From Caenorhabditis remanei (Eukaryota; Nematoda; Chromadorea; Rhabditida; Rhabditidae), in assembly GCF_010183535.1 (NCBI RefSeq), contig NC_071333.1, forward strand, positions 13,390,587 to 13,454,586: a DNA stretch of 64,000 nucleotides. The letters run 5' to 3'. Both the position numbers and the translations under genes were made by a program. The notes under the pieces are model-generated. The model saw only the letters and a program-made list of their open reading frames with translations, had not been told where the DNA came from and searched no databases. Of this stretch, positions 34,214-46,709 are shown one piece after another (position 1 is the stretch's first letter; each line of letters starts with the position of its first letter).

Positions 34214-36990
34214 ATTTAATAATAATTCAGTTTTAGATTGGAAACTTTTTTATTAAATAAAGCTCTCTCGTTGTACAAAAAGCTTCTTAATTTTGATTTT
34301 TGCTGGAACAAGTTGGTTATTCAAATGAACCACTGATCACAGCTGTAATAACTCAATTTGTTTTGTTTGAATAAAAAATATTCAGCAGTGCTTCAAATTT
34401 TTGTATGGAATGTTTCAGTTGTGTGAACAGATGTATATACACAATTTATACGAACGCAATAAGATTTTTCGAAAAGCAAGCAATGAAATAGACAAGTGTA
34501 ACTTTTCAAGCACTAGGATTATTGTTATTATTGAGACAACAATAGCCCTTACTTCTTCCTAGTCTCTGGAGCATTCTCACCGAAGATGACACACTGATCC
34601 TGAAAATGATTACGTTTCAGAAAGTCATGTGATTGATTGCACTTACATTAAATGATTGAACCATGGGAGAATCTGCATCACAATTGAAAGCATCCCTGAA
34701 GCCGGGATGCTGAACGACAGCATTAACTCTGATGTTCATCGGAGAGTGTGGATTCTCTTCATCTTGTTCTCCAGGGTCTCCCTTAATGAAAACAGATGAA
34801 TGACTGAACCTTATTCTACTACTCACATGGCAAAAAACGAAAGCGTGCGAATAGAAAAACAATTGCTCATTTGTAATTGTATTATTGTGACGTAGTCGGA
34901 TATATTCATCCTGAAACATAAGTTTCATATTTGATATTATGGTTTTTCTTTCACCTTCTTTTTTTCTGAATAAATGTCCTCAAACAAACTGTATGCCAAC
35001 TGGATACCAAGAATGTCTGACCCGTTTTCATCAATTTGGTTGTCATTGGCTCCGCAAGATGTCTGAAATAACTTTTTAAGACTTTGTTTTACAGAGGATA
35101 ACAGCTTACTTCTTTGAAGCTGTCACAAGTTGTCTGGTATTGATTCTGAATGCATTGCATAGAGTCATTCGAGAAATATGGAATAAGTTCAGGCTGATTG
35201 GCGTCTTCAATCAAGGAATGACTGAGTTCGTGTCCAGCGATAAATCCAACACTCCCTAGCTAAAAGTTTGCAGTCTTATATTAGAAAAATTACACAGAGT
35301 AACTCACCAGGGCTGCAGGTGATTCAACGTTCTTTGCCATATCATAGAAAAGATGCGAGAAGTAAAGATTAGGGTGTCCGTTCATAGCGTTGTAATACAT
35401 GAAGAAGTCTGTACGTAATTTGCGATAATCAAGATGGCTTGTTGCAGCAAGCACGCAGAACACTCTGAAATCCTCGGTGTCGTCCAAATCTCTGATACAT
35501 TTCAAATATGATTGCTCTAGTTTCAGCAATATGTTTAAATTGTAACGGAGTGTTTTTGCAAAGTTGTCATAATGATGAACCTGCTCAGCCTCGGCCATAA
35601 TACTTTCGATAGCCTCGTTATTTATCACCCAAGGTGTTTGCTGAAAGAAGAAACTGATTTCACTGATAACCCGCTTGTTTTCTCACTTGAATCCATGTCA
35701 AAAGCTTTTTCTTCATTGTTTCAACAATGTTCTTGACGTTGGAGACACCTTCTCTCAGATCATCATCAAGAATAGCATTGATACCTTCTAAGTTACGTTT
35801 AGTCCTGATGAAAATGCGTTCCAAAGGAACTGTGAAATTATCGAATGATCTATACAGTAGTTTGGATTCCAACAGTTCAGAAGCTCGAGTGCAATTTCGG
35901 TCGACTGCTAGAGCGCCTAAGCATTCCGTATACTCACACTCAGAATTCTTCTGACCAAACATAGTGTCTTGGATAAGCTCCAAAAATTTCCCTTTTTCTT
36001 CAGTTGTAACATTCTCAGTTTCACATCTGTAAATAAACAAAAATCAGTATCAATCTTCGTTAGTTAAGTGTTTACTGTTTTCGGAACATATTTGCTATGA
36101 AGACATTAAGTGACGGAAACTCTGTGAAATGCGCTCGTTCAAATGTTTCCTGAATTATCAAACTGTTTTTCAAACCGTTTGCCTTCTAAAGCTTACCTTA
36201 ATAGCCAAGTTATTCCAGACAGCATCTGCATTTTTGGCTTTCACTTTGAACAATTTCTCTTCATACGCGTTTTCTATATAAAGAGTCTCAGTACTATGGA
36301 GTGGACAAGCGTGACGATAAAAATTGTCACAAGGATTTACATTTTTGTCGATGAGCCTGCAGAATACCACCAATTAAAGGCAAAATGTTTCACTCACTTG
36401 AATGCTTCTCGAATAACATCAAATGCAGTTGTTTGGGATAAGAAGAACAAAATGAGTACTGATGTTGGTTTCATGGTGAGATGGCAATTTTTCGGTCTTT
36501 TTGAGTTTTCTTAAATAACAGTCAGAAAATAAATTCGTCCTTTGTATACACTTTCCATAGAATTGAGGTTATTTCTTTGAATAATATTATACTTGACAGT
36601 TAACAATAACAAAGTTGGCAATATTTCAGTTTAGAATAAAAATATTAAAAACATTATTCTTGTATTCAAAAACTAAAAGGTATCTTTTCAATCCAAAAGT
36701 TGTCAGTTTTCGATATTGAATCAGACGTTCTTTCATAAAACTTATTGGTGTTCTAAACTATAATACTAAACACATGACAGTGATTAAAAAATCAGCAAAA
36801 GTTTTGTTTCACAATCTTATTCCAGAAGATATATTGTATCAAGTCTGAAACTGTATTATATTTTTATTTTCTCTGATCCTGTGAAACAAGAAGTTGCTTC
36901 TGAAATGATATGTCTGGAACATCAATTGTCAGCGGAGCATCGGAGCATTTTTCTTAACACTAGATGGTGTTAAATCACATTCCTTTTCCG
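34030..36990. repeat. Tandem duplication unit 1 (Srx 3' end plus peptidase copy 2)
   Basis: Aligns with 37016-39970 at an offset of about 2,990 bp. It begins in the last coding part of the Srx gene (aattcacatgttggatggg at both sites), spans the whole peptidase gene and extends through its 5' flank. Identity is very high over introns and the 5' flank, and lower in particular exon stretches and at the distal end. Confidence 0.85.
34549..36474 (-). CDS. Secreted M13 zinc metallopeptidase (neprilysin-like), copy 2
   Basis: Start at 36474: signal peptide MKPTSVLILFFLSQTTAF, then DVIREAFK and NVNPCDNFYRHACPL. The catalytic module is complete: NAMNGHPNLYF (substrate-binding NA segment), AGHELSHSLIE (HExxH), IDENGSDILGIQLAY (third zinc ligand E and ExxxD), HSPMNIRVNAVVQHPGFRDA and final cysteine DQCVIFGENAPE. 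It is about 475 aa, far shorter than neprilysin, lacking the membrane anchor and part of the N-lobe. Likely a secreted peptide-processing or peptide-clearing enzyme. It is one member of a roughly 3-kb tandem duplication with copy 3. Introns and some exon blocks are nearly identical, while other exon blocks differ strongly. Confidence 0.85.
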
Positions 36991-37015
36991 GTTTTGTTGA
37001 AAAAACCAGATGCAT
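36475..37015. other. 5' flank of peptidase copy 2
   Basis: No gene seen. About 36475-36780 is nearly identical to 39464-39780 (the flank of copy 3), so both copies probably share a promoter. The rest aligns more loosely with 39780-39970. Confidence 0.5.
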
Positions 37016-37206
37016 CAATTTAATGTGTTTTTAAGTGTCTTTCGTAGCAATTCACATGTTGGATGGGTATGCTTGGATTCCAACTCATGATAGCTTACTT
37101 TTAATTCAACTTCGTAATGTTCTTTATTCATGTTGATGTTCAACGAGAATGGTTACGCCAGACATTTGTCAGGAATATTATCATACCAGTCACGCCTGCG
37201 TTTTGA
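37016..37206 (+). pseudogene. 3' relic of the Srx-type chemoreceptor gene
   Basis: Matches 34034-34213, the final two exons of the intact receptor: aattcacatgttggatggg, then a region encoding the equivalent of VQ-WLR-TFVRN-II-VTPA. The 5' exons are absent, the acceptor before the last exon has changed from ttcag to ttcaa, and the terminal codons differ. It marks the left boundary of duplication unit 2 and is not expected to make a receptor. Confidence 0.8.
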
Positions 37207-37542
37207 GTTCAGTAATAATTCAGTTTGAGATTAGAAACTTTTTAAATTTAATACTGCTGTGTCGTTGTGCATGAATGCTTCTTGATTTGATTTTTGTTGG
37301 AACAAGTTGGTTATTCAAATTAATCAGAAATCACAGCGGTATCAACTCATTTGTGTTGTTTGCATAAAAAATATTCAGCAATATTTAAAAATTCTTAATG
37401 AATGTTTCAGATGTGTGAACAGATGATGAATATATACACTTTATGCAAACCGCAATAAGATTTTTTAAAAAGTCAGCAATGAAATAGACAAAAATAACAA
37501 AAGCTCTATGATTACGGTCATTGTTGAGAAAACAATAATCTT

Positions 37543-39463
37543 CACTTCCTAGTCTGTGGAGCATTCTCACCGAAGATGACACACTGATCCTGAAAATGAT
37601 TACGTTTCAGAAAATGATGCGATTGATTTCATTTACATTAAATGATTGAACCATAGGAGAATTAGCGTCACAATTAAAAGCATCTCTGAAGCCGGGATGC
37701 TGAACGACAGCATTTATTCTGATGTTCCATGGAGAATGTGGATCCATTTCATTTTGGGTTCCAGGTTCTCCCTTAATTGAAACAGGTTGATAACTAAACA
37801 GATTCTTCTACTTACTTTGCAAGAAATAAAAGCGAGCGAATAGAAGAACAATTGGTCATTTGTAATTGTATTGTTGTAACGTAGTCGGATATATTCATCC
37901 TGAAACATAAGTTTCATAATTGAAATTATGGATTGTACGTTTACCTTCTTTTTTTCTGAATAAATGTCCTCAAACAAACTGTACGCCAATTGGATACCAA
38001 GAATGTCTGACCCGTTCTCATCAATTTGGTTGTCATTGGCACCACAAGAGGTCTGAATCACTTTTTAAAACGTTGTTTTACAGACGGCAATAACTAACTT
38101 CTTTGAAGTTATCACAAGTTGTCTGGTATTGATTCTGAATGCATTGCATAGAATCATTAGAGAAATATGGAATAAGATCGGGATGATTGGCGTTTTCAAT
38201 CAAGGAATGACTGAGTTCGTGTCCAGCGATAAATCCAACACTCCCTAGCTAAAAGTTTGCAGTCTTATATCAGAAAAATTACACAGAGTAACTCACCAGG
38301 GCTGCAGGTGATTCAACGTTCTTTGCCATATCATAAAAAAGATGCGAGAAGTAAAGATTTGGGTGTCCGTTCATAGCGTTGTAAAATGTGAAGAAATCCA
38401 TACTTATTGTTTTAAAATCAATGTTATTTGTTGCTGCAAGCATACAGAACACTCTTAATTCCTCGGTATCGTCCAAATCTCTCAAACATTTTAAATATGA
38501 TTGCTCTAGTTTCAGCAATAGGTTTAAATTATAACGGAACGTTTTTGCGAAGTTGTCATAATGATGAACCTGCTCAGCCTCGGCCATAATACTTTCGATA
38601 GCCTCGTTATTTATCACCCAAGGTGTTTGCTGAAAGAAGAAACTGATTTCACTGATAACCCGCTTGTTTTCTCACTTGAATCCATGTCAAAAGCTTTTTC
38701 TTCATTGTTTCAACAATGTTCTTGACGTTGGAGACACCTTCTCTCAGATCATCATCAAGAATAGCATTGATACCTTCTAAGTTATTTTCAGTTTGGATAA
38801 AAAAGACTCGCAAAGTAGATGTGAATTCCTCCCAAGGTCTATAATATAGTTTGGATTCCAGCAGTTCAGCAGCTCGAGTGCAATTTCGGTCTGATGCTAG
38901 AGCGCCTAAGCATTCTGAATACACACACTCAGAATTCTTGTGATTAAACCAGGTCTCTTGGATGAGCTCTAAAAATTTTCCTTTTTCTTCAGTTGTAACA
39001 TTCTCAGTTTCACATCTGTAAATTAATGAAAGTCAATATTAGTCTCTGTTAGATGAGTGCTCACTGTTTTTGGAACAATTTTGCTATGAAGACATGAAGT
39101 GACGGAAACTCTTTGTAGTGAGCTCGTTCAAACGTCTCCTAAATCATCAAACCTTCATTAAAACCGTGTACTTTCTGAAACCTACCTGAATAGCCAAGTT
39201 ATTCCAGACGGCTTCTGCAGTTTTGGCTTTCAATTTGAACAATTTTCTTTCATACGCGTCTTCTATATACCGACCTTTGATACTACGGAGTGGACAAGCG
39301 TGACGATAAAAATTGTCACATGGATTTACATTTTCGTCGATGAGCCTGCAAAGTACAATTAATTGAAGTGAAAATGTTTCACTCACTTGAATGCTTCTCG
39401 AATAACATCAAATGCAGTTGTTTGGGATAAGAAGACCAAAATGAGTACTGATGTTGGTTTCAT
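37543..39463 (-). CDS. Secreted M13 zinc metallopeptidase (neprilysin-like), copy 3
   Basis: Start at 39463, stop TGA at 37543-37545, with the same exon plan as copy 2. It has the same signal peptide apart from F to V changes near its end, and NVNPCDNFYRHACPL. The zinc site exon, IDENGSDILGIQLAY and the RVNA-type C-terminal segment are all present (HSPWNIRINAVVQHPGFRDA-like), ending GENAPQTRK. Two exon regions differ heavily from copy 2. One lies in the ...ASDRNCTRAAELLESKLYYR exon, where the stretch after it reads PWEEFTSTLRVFFIQTE. The other is near NNIDFKTISMDFFTF. The neighbouring intron is identical. No stop or frameshift was found, so it is probably functional with altered specificity. 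Confidence 0.83.
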
Positions 39464-40613
39464 GGTGAGATGGCAATTTTTCGGTCTTTTTGAGTTTTCT
39501 TAAATAACAGTCAGAAAATGAATTCGTCCTTTGTATACACTTTCCATAGAATTGAGGTTATTTCTTTGAATAATATTATACTTGACAGTTAAATAACAAA
39601 GTTGGCAATATTTCAGTTTAGAATAAAAATATAAAAACATTATTCTTGTATTCAAAAACTAAAAGGTACCTTTTCAAACCAAAAGTTGTCAGTTTTCGAT
39701 ATTGAATTAGACGTTCTTTCATAAAACTTATTGGTGTTCTAAACAATATCACTAAACATGACAGTGTTTCAAAAATGGGCAAAAGTTTAGTGTAGCAATC
39801 CTATTTCAAAAGAAACATTTTATCAAGTTTCAAACTGTATTATCATTACATGTTCTCTCATTCTGTAAAACAAGACGTTGCTTTTGAAATGGTGTGAATA
39901 CTACTTCAACTGATAGAGGAACATCGAAACATTTTTCATAATTCAAGATGATGTAAAACCATCAGAAAACGAGAATTTAATAAATTCGAGATGGTCAGGT
40001 GACTTGACAAGTCGAGCGATTCAAGACTGGATTTGTAGAATATAGATGAGGTCGTAACAACATAATGTGTTTAAAATTTATTTTTTTACTCTTTTTCAGA
40101 TTGTACCGGAGGTATAATGGAAGTCTTCTCAGAAAACTTATACTTTGATAAAAAGAAAGTAAAGTGTGTAAACTTTATACTTCTTCACCTTTCCACAGTT
40201 TTGTATTTGTAGATTAGATCGTAAGTGAGTTCTCCAATTTTCAGCAATCAAAATCACATGTATACCCTCCAAGAAACTTTTTTAATATTCGAAAAACGAA
40301 TGACTTTCAAACCGATTCTAATTTGATTATTTGAATTTTTGCAATTGTGGTTTTGACTAATTTCATGAACAAGAAATGAAAACTGTATCGTCTTATTGCT
40401 TTTTTTATAAGACACATCACTTAGGCAATTTTTTTTCTGAAATCGATTTCAGATAAAATTAGATGGGATTCGATTATTAATATTACTATTTATTTACTGG
40501 TTAGTAACACAGAAACTGCAACTGAAAGTATTAAAAAGCAAAGCTAATAGTCATAAAAGCTGAATCTTAATTGAGTAGTCGATGTTGATATTTAACAGAC
40601 TTCTTGAACTGAA
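39464..40613. other. Intergenic between peptidase copies 3 and 4
   Basis: The first 500 bases are the duplicated 5' flank of copy 3. The rest is AT-rich without a supported exon. Confidence 0.45.
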
Positions 40614-42513
40614 TTACTTCTTTTGCTGAGGTGCGTTCTCTCCATAAATGTTGCATTGCTTCTGCACAGAAAAATTCAGTTAAATCACATTGTTCATCAT
40701 TACCTGCATAGTTTTCATCATTCTGCTATCATCGGAACATTGGAAAGCGTCTTGAAAAGCAGGAATTTGGACTAATATATTTGCTCTCACAATTGCGGTA
40801 GAGTGAGGATCTCCAACCGCGCGTGGTACATTCTTCAACATAATGTCAGATGACAATTGAAAAAAAAGAAGTGCAACTCACTCTGCAGTGAAGAATTGGG
40901 AATGCATAGAAAAATAGTTGCTGGTATGTAATGTTGCGATGGTTTAATTGAAGATAAATGTCCTTAAAAAAGTATCACTATGTGACTATTTCGAAACTGT
41001 TACCTCTTCTCTTCCTTGGTATTCATTCAAAAACAGTTCATATGCTAGCTGTAGTCCTAGAAGATCAGAACCATTTTCATCGATTTCACCAGGAGCATCA
41101 GAAACTCCACACAATCCCTGAAACCAAATTAGCTTGAATCTTTTGTGTTTCTTTTTTAAACCTCTCCAAATTCATTACAAGTATTATTGAATTGAGATTG
41201 TACACATTGTATTGCCTCTTCAGAAGAAAATGGTAAAAGTTGCCGGAAGTACGGAGATTCAATTATAGAGTGACTGAGCTCATGACCAGCTACAGCGATA
41301 GCTGACCCAAGCTAAAAAAAAAAATTACCAGAAAGTCTGAAAGTTTGTTCTACTCACTTTTCCAGCTGTCTCTTTTGCATCTTTTGCAATAGCGTAAATC
41401 GGAAGACCAAAAATGGTGGTTGGATGAAAATTTCCGGCATTCAACCATTTAAAGAATGGTTGCTCTCCAGTTGTCTTCATAACTTCCCATGATAATTGTA
41501 AACACAACAAATTAAAATCTCCTTTGAAACTACCAGTGCACTTCAAATATTTTTGTTCAAAATCCATCAAAACATCGATGTTTGAACGGAGTTGGACAGC
41601 ATAGTTATCATCAACAACTATTTCTTCAACGAGTTGCTTGATCGTTTTTGTTACGCCTTGATTTTGAGCCCAAGGGGTTTTCTTAAAGAAAGAAATCATT
41701 TGTCAATATGAACATGCTCTCTTTCTTACCTCTATCATTTTGGTTACTATACTTATCATGTTTTTCACGTTTTCATTCACAAACTCAATTCCTTCTCTAT
41801 AATCGCCGTCGATAATCATGCTCACAACTCTTATATTTTCTAGAACTTTGTTTATTTCATCTTTCAACATTTTCATTTCAGCGACAACGTTTCCATGATA
41901 CGGTTGTAAACGTGACTGAAGAGTTTCCGAAGCTCTCGTGCAGTTATTGTCACTCTCGAGTGGTGTCATACAGTCCGTAAAATGACATTTCGGAGACAGA
42001 GTTCGATACATAATTTGCTCAACCTTCAGTAAAAAATTATGAAGATCACGATCTTGGGTCTCACATCTGAATTTACGAATTATGTTTGAATATAAAGTAG
42101 AAAATATTACAGATTGGAAAATGTGTTCACGAGATATTCCGTTAACGACGGCTCAATTTCTCCTAAATTAATATCGTTCAGCGCACTCTATAAAAAATTC
42201 TTGAATTTTTGCCTCACTTGGAAGAACAAACCATAGATTCAAGGTTTTCCCAAGAACTGTCTCTCTGTTGAGCTATCAGTTTTTCGAAGATTGGAGCATA
42301 CATCGCATTTGTCAGGAAGTCAGGTTCGGTGTATGTGCAAACATGAGCGTAAAAATTGTCGCAAGGATCTGAGAATTGATCAATGGAACTGAAAATGATC
42401 TTCTCTTGTATTAAAATTACTATTTGGACTCACTTCAAAGCTTCCCGAATAACATCATGAGCATCAGTATTTTTGAATAAGAAGAAAATAAGGATGAAAT
42501 GGTTCAACATCAT
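40614..42513 (-). CDS. Secreted M13 zinc metallopeptidase (neprilysin-like), copy 4
   Basis: Start at 42513 (MMLNHFILIFFLFKNTDA, signal peptide) and TAA at 40614-40616. Near the N-terminus is a D-PCDNFYAHVCTY-like start (42330-42370), where the usual YRHAC is YAHVC. Motifs in order are NAGNFHPTTIFGLPIYA, VAGHELSHSIIES (HExxH), IDENGSDLLGLQLAY (third zinc ligand), DPHSTAIVRANILVQIPAF and KQCNIYGENAPQQKK. Length is again near 480 aa. It is more diverged from copies 2 and 3 than they are from each other and is not part of the recent duplication. It ends the four-gene array. Expected to be secreted and to act on small peptides; the substrate is unknown. Confidence 0.83.
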
Positions 42514-42928
42514 TGTGGAATACTGAGAACATATATTCCATGTCTTATATAGACTTTCTTTATGGGTTATTCACAGTTGTGTTTTGAATAACTCAAAGAA
42601 CTTGAAACCTCATTTCTAAAAAAATGTTAACAAGTTCTTTCTTCTGTTCCATTGTCATTTTGTCAAGTTACATTAGTATTCTTCCACAAACAGTTTTTAA
42701 TCAGAATTTGTTGAATATTTATGTGACAATAAAAAACCTGAACTGAATGTTACTTTTATATTTCGAAAAAACATTCTGGAAAGGATATTTTTATTTGAGA
42801 ACAACAAATTTGAAAGACAATAAATTAAGGCACCATCTTGGTTAGTTGAGCCGTGGCGATAAATTGCGAGAAAGACGTGAGGGAGGTCCAGTAGGTGAGA
42901 AATGTACAACAAAAGAAAATTAAACTTT
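42514..42928. other. Intergenic between peptidase copy 4 and collagen
   Basis: AT-rich. It should hold the copy 4 promoter (the tcttatatagac near 42541 contains a TATA-like element) and the collagen 3' UTR. No additional gene seen. Confidence 0.4.
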
Positions 42929-45110
42929 TTAGTATCCGGGGGCAGTTCTTGGATTTGGACAATGGTTGCATGGTCCGGCAGGTCCACGCGCTCCAGCAGC
43001 GCCAGGCTTTCCTGGCTCACCAGCTTTTCCTGGTTCTCCAATGATTCCTTCTTCTCCTTCTTGTCCTGTTGGTCCTTGTGGTCCTTGTCTCCCTGGTCGA
43101 CCTTCAGGTCCTTGTGGTCCCTCTGGTCCAGCTGGTCCTGGTGGCCCTCTCGGTCCTGGTGGAGACTTTTGTTCCATTGGGATTCCATCCGGTCCTCCTT
43201 CTCCTTCATCTCCTGTTTCTCCGGGTGGTCCCTGGAAATTGATGGATGATACTAATATCTCTCTCATTTAAGGTCTTACCCTTGGTCCTGGTGGCCCACT
43301 TGGTCCCGACATTCCCGGTCTTCCTGGTCCAGCATCCTCTCCCTTGTTTCCAGGAATTCCTGGCATACCCTTGAGTCCTGGTGGTCCAGGAGGCCCTGCA
43401 GGCGCTGGAAGACATTCGAAACAGAACTGATCTGCCATATTGTAAGTGTCATCAAGGTGCATATCAGCTCCAGGATTTCCATCTGAACCAGGCCTTCCAT
43501 CAGCTCCGTCATGACCATCTTGTCCTGGAGCTCCGGCTTCTCCTGGGGCACCGAATCCACACCCACAGCCTGAAAATACAATTGTTGTTTAAAATTTTGG
43601 AAATGAATACTCACATTGTTGGTAATTATCTTCTTTTTTCTCCACAACTCGTTCCTCTTTGTGTTCTGTGACTTCAGGACTTTTGTATTGCATCAAGGGG
43701 ACTGATTCATAAGTTCCATAACTTGCAGAATATCCACTGTAGGTATCTTCTCTTTTCAGCCGAAGTGTTAATCCTGCTCGTTTTTGTGTTCTTGTCAACT
43801 CCTTGATTACAGAATCACGCTTCGCCTAAAAATTCAAGATCTTATTATATCCAACATCCCTATTTTTCACACTATGTCTTTTTTCATCGTCAAAAAGAAC
43901 AAAAAAATATGTCACCACAAGAAGGACACCTTGGATAAACCACCCGGCGTGTTATCCTAAACCAGTCTTTCGTTTTTCGCGTATATTGTGGATGTGGGTG
44001 TCTTTCTAGGTGGGAGGTGATAAATGACAGGGCGGGACGTTCAGATTATCATTGTTCTTCCTCCTCTTTTTGATTGCGGGAAACTGTGATACGTGAGGTG
44101 GGAGACGAGAGAAAAGAGAGAAAACGGCAAATGGCATGCTTTTCTCAAGCTTATTTTGCTTGAATAGATGGATCGCGTCAGGAAGTGATAAGGATTGCGC
44201 GAATGATTAGTAAGAACGATGATGACGAGGATAATGATTATGTCGATGATGCGATTTGGCAACGGATCAAATAGGCGATGAAAGACAATGAGGGAGTCAA
44301 TTAGAAAAACGTTTCGCAATAGTGTGAACAGTCTGCCGAGCGATAGGGGTAGTTCAGATGTATGTTAATTGATTGAATATTATATAATAGAATGAACCTA
44401 GAATAGAAAACTATTTATCGTCAAGACTGGCAGAAGAATACAATTTAAATAAAGTGGAATATTTTTCAGTTATCAGCTTCAGCAATTCTAATTAGACTGC
44501 TCTTAATACAGGGAAATAGTTTTATTTCATTTGTAACTAATCCAAAAAGTTCAAAATCATACCAAAAATAGGTAATAACAAATTATTTCAGTTTTCTAGA
44601 GCTTTCTGCAAAATATTCAAATAAATAAGTAACAATTAATTTATTAAACTAAACTGAAAAGTTTTTAAAAACCTACTCCTCGTTCTCACAATCGTCAGAA
44701 AAGAACTGGAACAAATCAACCTGATGCTTAATTAGTTATTTTGTACTTAACGCGATGCAACACCTACATTAGTCATGTTAACGACTCAATTCTTTTTTTA
44801 TCTCACTGAGATCACACATTTCTATTCCGAAGTATGTATTTTCAGGTTTTTGAAAAAAGTTTGCAGAAACGAACCCTGCAAAAATCTGCCTCATTTTGTA
44901 ACACAGTCTCGACCCGTTGGACATAGTTGTACACGAAAGGAACAGTCATCACACAAACGATAGCGGCGCCGATTGAAAGTGCAACACCTGAATGACTTCC
45001 ACTTTTTCATAACCATTCCCGGACACGCCGTACTTACCAATGACAGCCATCCGTCGAAGACGTTCAGCTTCTGCCCTCAGGGCTGCCTCTTCCTTGGGGC
45101 CTAGCTCCAT
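42929..45110 (-). CDS. Cuticle collagen
   Basis: Five exons, about 345 aa. Exon 1 (45038-45110) and exon 2 (about 44870-44987) give the cuticle-collagen N-terminus: [20 protein letters not shown], then one membrane segment ([20 protein letters not shown]) and [10 protein letters not shown]. Exon 3 carries a subtilisin-type cleavage box RLKR before EDTYSG. Gly-X-Y repeats begin after [16 protein letters not shown] and are broken by a non-collagenous spacer with paired cysteines ([14 protein letters not shown]). They resume through about 43270 and, after a short intron, to the C-terminal [13 protein letters not shown]. This layout is that of secreted, trimerising collagens of the nematode exoskeleton. 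The second intron is about 1 kb, unusually long for this class. The specific C. elegans orthologue is not assigned. Confidence 0.9.
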
Positions 45111-46709
45111 ACCTGAAATGATAAACGTAACAGAAACTATATAGGTTTAACAGGAACGATATTACATGAGTGAGATAGACAAGAAAGGTAAAAGGTGTAG
45201 ATAGAAAAAAAGAACAAGAAAAAGGGAAAAGCCTGTGATGGTTTTGCGGGGGCCCTTTGCTATCCGCGAGGACAAATGCGCGTGTATTCATAGAAGGAAG
45301 AGAGAAAGAGGCGGGAAAAGAGACGTCGAGGATAGTGACGGATACCGGTTGATCCGATCGACGTTCGTTGGTGGCCCACCGCAAGCGCTCATCAAAAAGA
45401 TATTGGCACGCGACAACTTTTTGGGTGGAAATGTTTCAAACAAACACTGCGCCAAAACGTTTCATACAAAACCTAGACAGAAATCGAAATCGAATACCCG
45501 AAACGAAAGTGACGTTTACTACTATACAAAGAAGGTCGAATGTTGGAACATTTTTTGATCTCATTGCTTCTCGGCTTCCTTACCCAAAAACCAATGGTTC
45601 GTGAACTGAATTGGAATGCCTTTAAATAGAAGTGCGTTTTGAAAGTGAATAGAAAAGTAAGGAAAAAGGAGGAAGAAATGGAGGATGACACGCCTAAAGA
45701 GACACTTTGACAAAATAAAAGAAAGTGCGAAGGGTGTCAAGACTTGACACATCTTGAAGCATATAATCAAGTTTTGAACTGACCAAATGATCCACAACGG
45801 AAAAGATCACACTAAATAGTTTATGGTTTTTCTGCGAAGACTAATTGCAACAAGTTTAAGTTGAAACCTTTGTTTGTATATTTTGTCTATCTATTTTCGT
45901 TATCTCTGCCTTAAAGATTAATTATATTTATTCAAAAGCTAGTCAACAAACAAGTTCCAATAAAAAATAAATCTATTTTCCAGAAAATCGAAAAGTATCT
46001 CATCACAATTGGCTGTTTTATACCTTCCGAAGTCATTTTCAAGTCATCAAAAGATGCCGACTAAACATGACGAGACACAGCCCCCCCCCCCCCCCCCCCC
46101 AAAAAAAAGAAACATTTGTAGAATGGCAGGCGGAAGGGGGACGGCTGAGAGATACTGTTATGTCGAAGAAAAGATGACCACGAGCGTGAAATCCATTAGC
46201 TGGTTCCTTCTCGGGATGGCTATCTCGACAGGTGTTCTTCCAGTCTTTCTCCTTTCATTCCGCAATTTTTCGCTCTAATGGAGTCACTTTTTTTTGAGTG
46301 GTTTCTATTTCTTCTCCGGCAGGAAACAGCGATTGCTAAACTGAGGGGGCTCGGTTTTATGTTAAAGTTGGAGATAGCTAACTAGAAAATGTTCAAACAC
46401 TAATTGGAAGTGCATAGCGACCAACTAAGAAGCAGAGAAGAATATCTGTGAAGAAATGATAGGAGACGAATGAATAGCATTACTAGATATATCCACCGTT
46501 CACTGTATATGGTCAAAAAACACGATCCCCGCCCTGTTTCCCCTTTGATGACCGTGGAAAAGCCGCCAATTGGATTTTTGTTACACAATATCAGGTTATT
46601 CAGAATGAAACAGTGTTCGTTAACAATATAATGAAATTATTCATCTGATATTTGTATATATCTACATTTGGTAATTGATAAGATTGTTTTCAGACTTCTT
46701 GTTTCCTAT
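45111..46709. promoter_or_regulatory. Collagen upstream region containing a 20-base poly-C tract
   Basis: No supported exon. It includes the collagen promoter, a GC-richer patch at about 45320-45420 (taccggttgatccgatcgac) and an uninterrupted poly-C run at 46081-46100, followed by eight A. Confidence 0.45.
46081..46100. repeat. Uninterrupted C20 (G20 on the minus strand)
   Basis: Twenty consecutive C, then AAAAAAAA. On the minus strand this is a G-tract able to form a G-quadruplex. In C. elegans such tracts depend on the DOG-1/FANCJ helicase for stability. Confidence 0.9.

Larger units (their letters stand above)
37016..39970. repeat. Tandem duplication unit 2 (Srx relic plus peptidase copy 3)
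   Basis: Counterpart of 34030-36990. Head-to-tail orientation and an adjacent position indicate a single unequal exchange or replication slip. Confidence 0.85.

Noticed and set aside
42902..43271. Plus-strand ORFs rich in Gly/Pro/Ser/Trp opposite the collagen
   Set aside because: Antisense shadow of the Gly-X-Y repeats on the minus strand.
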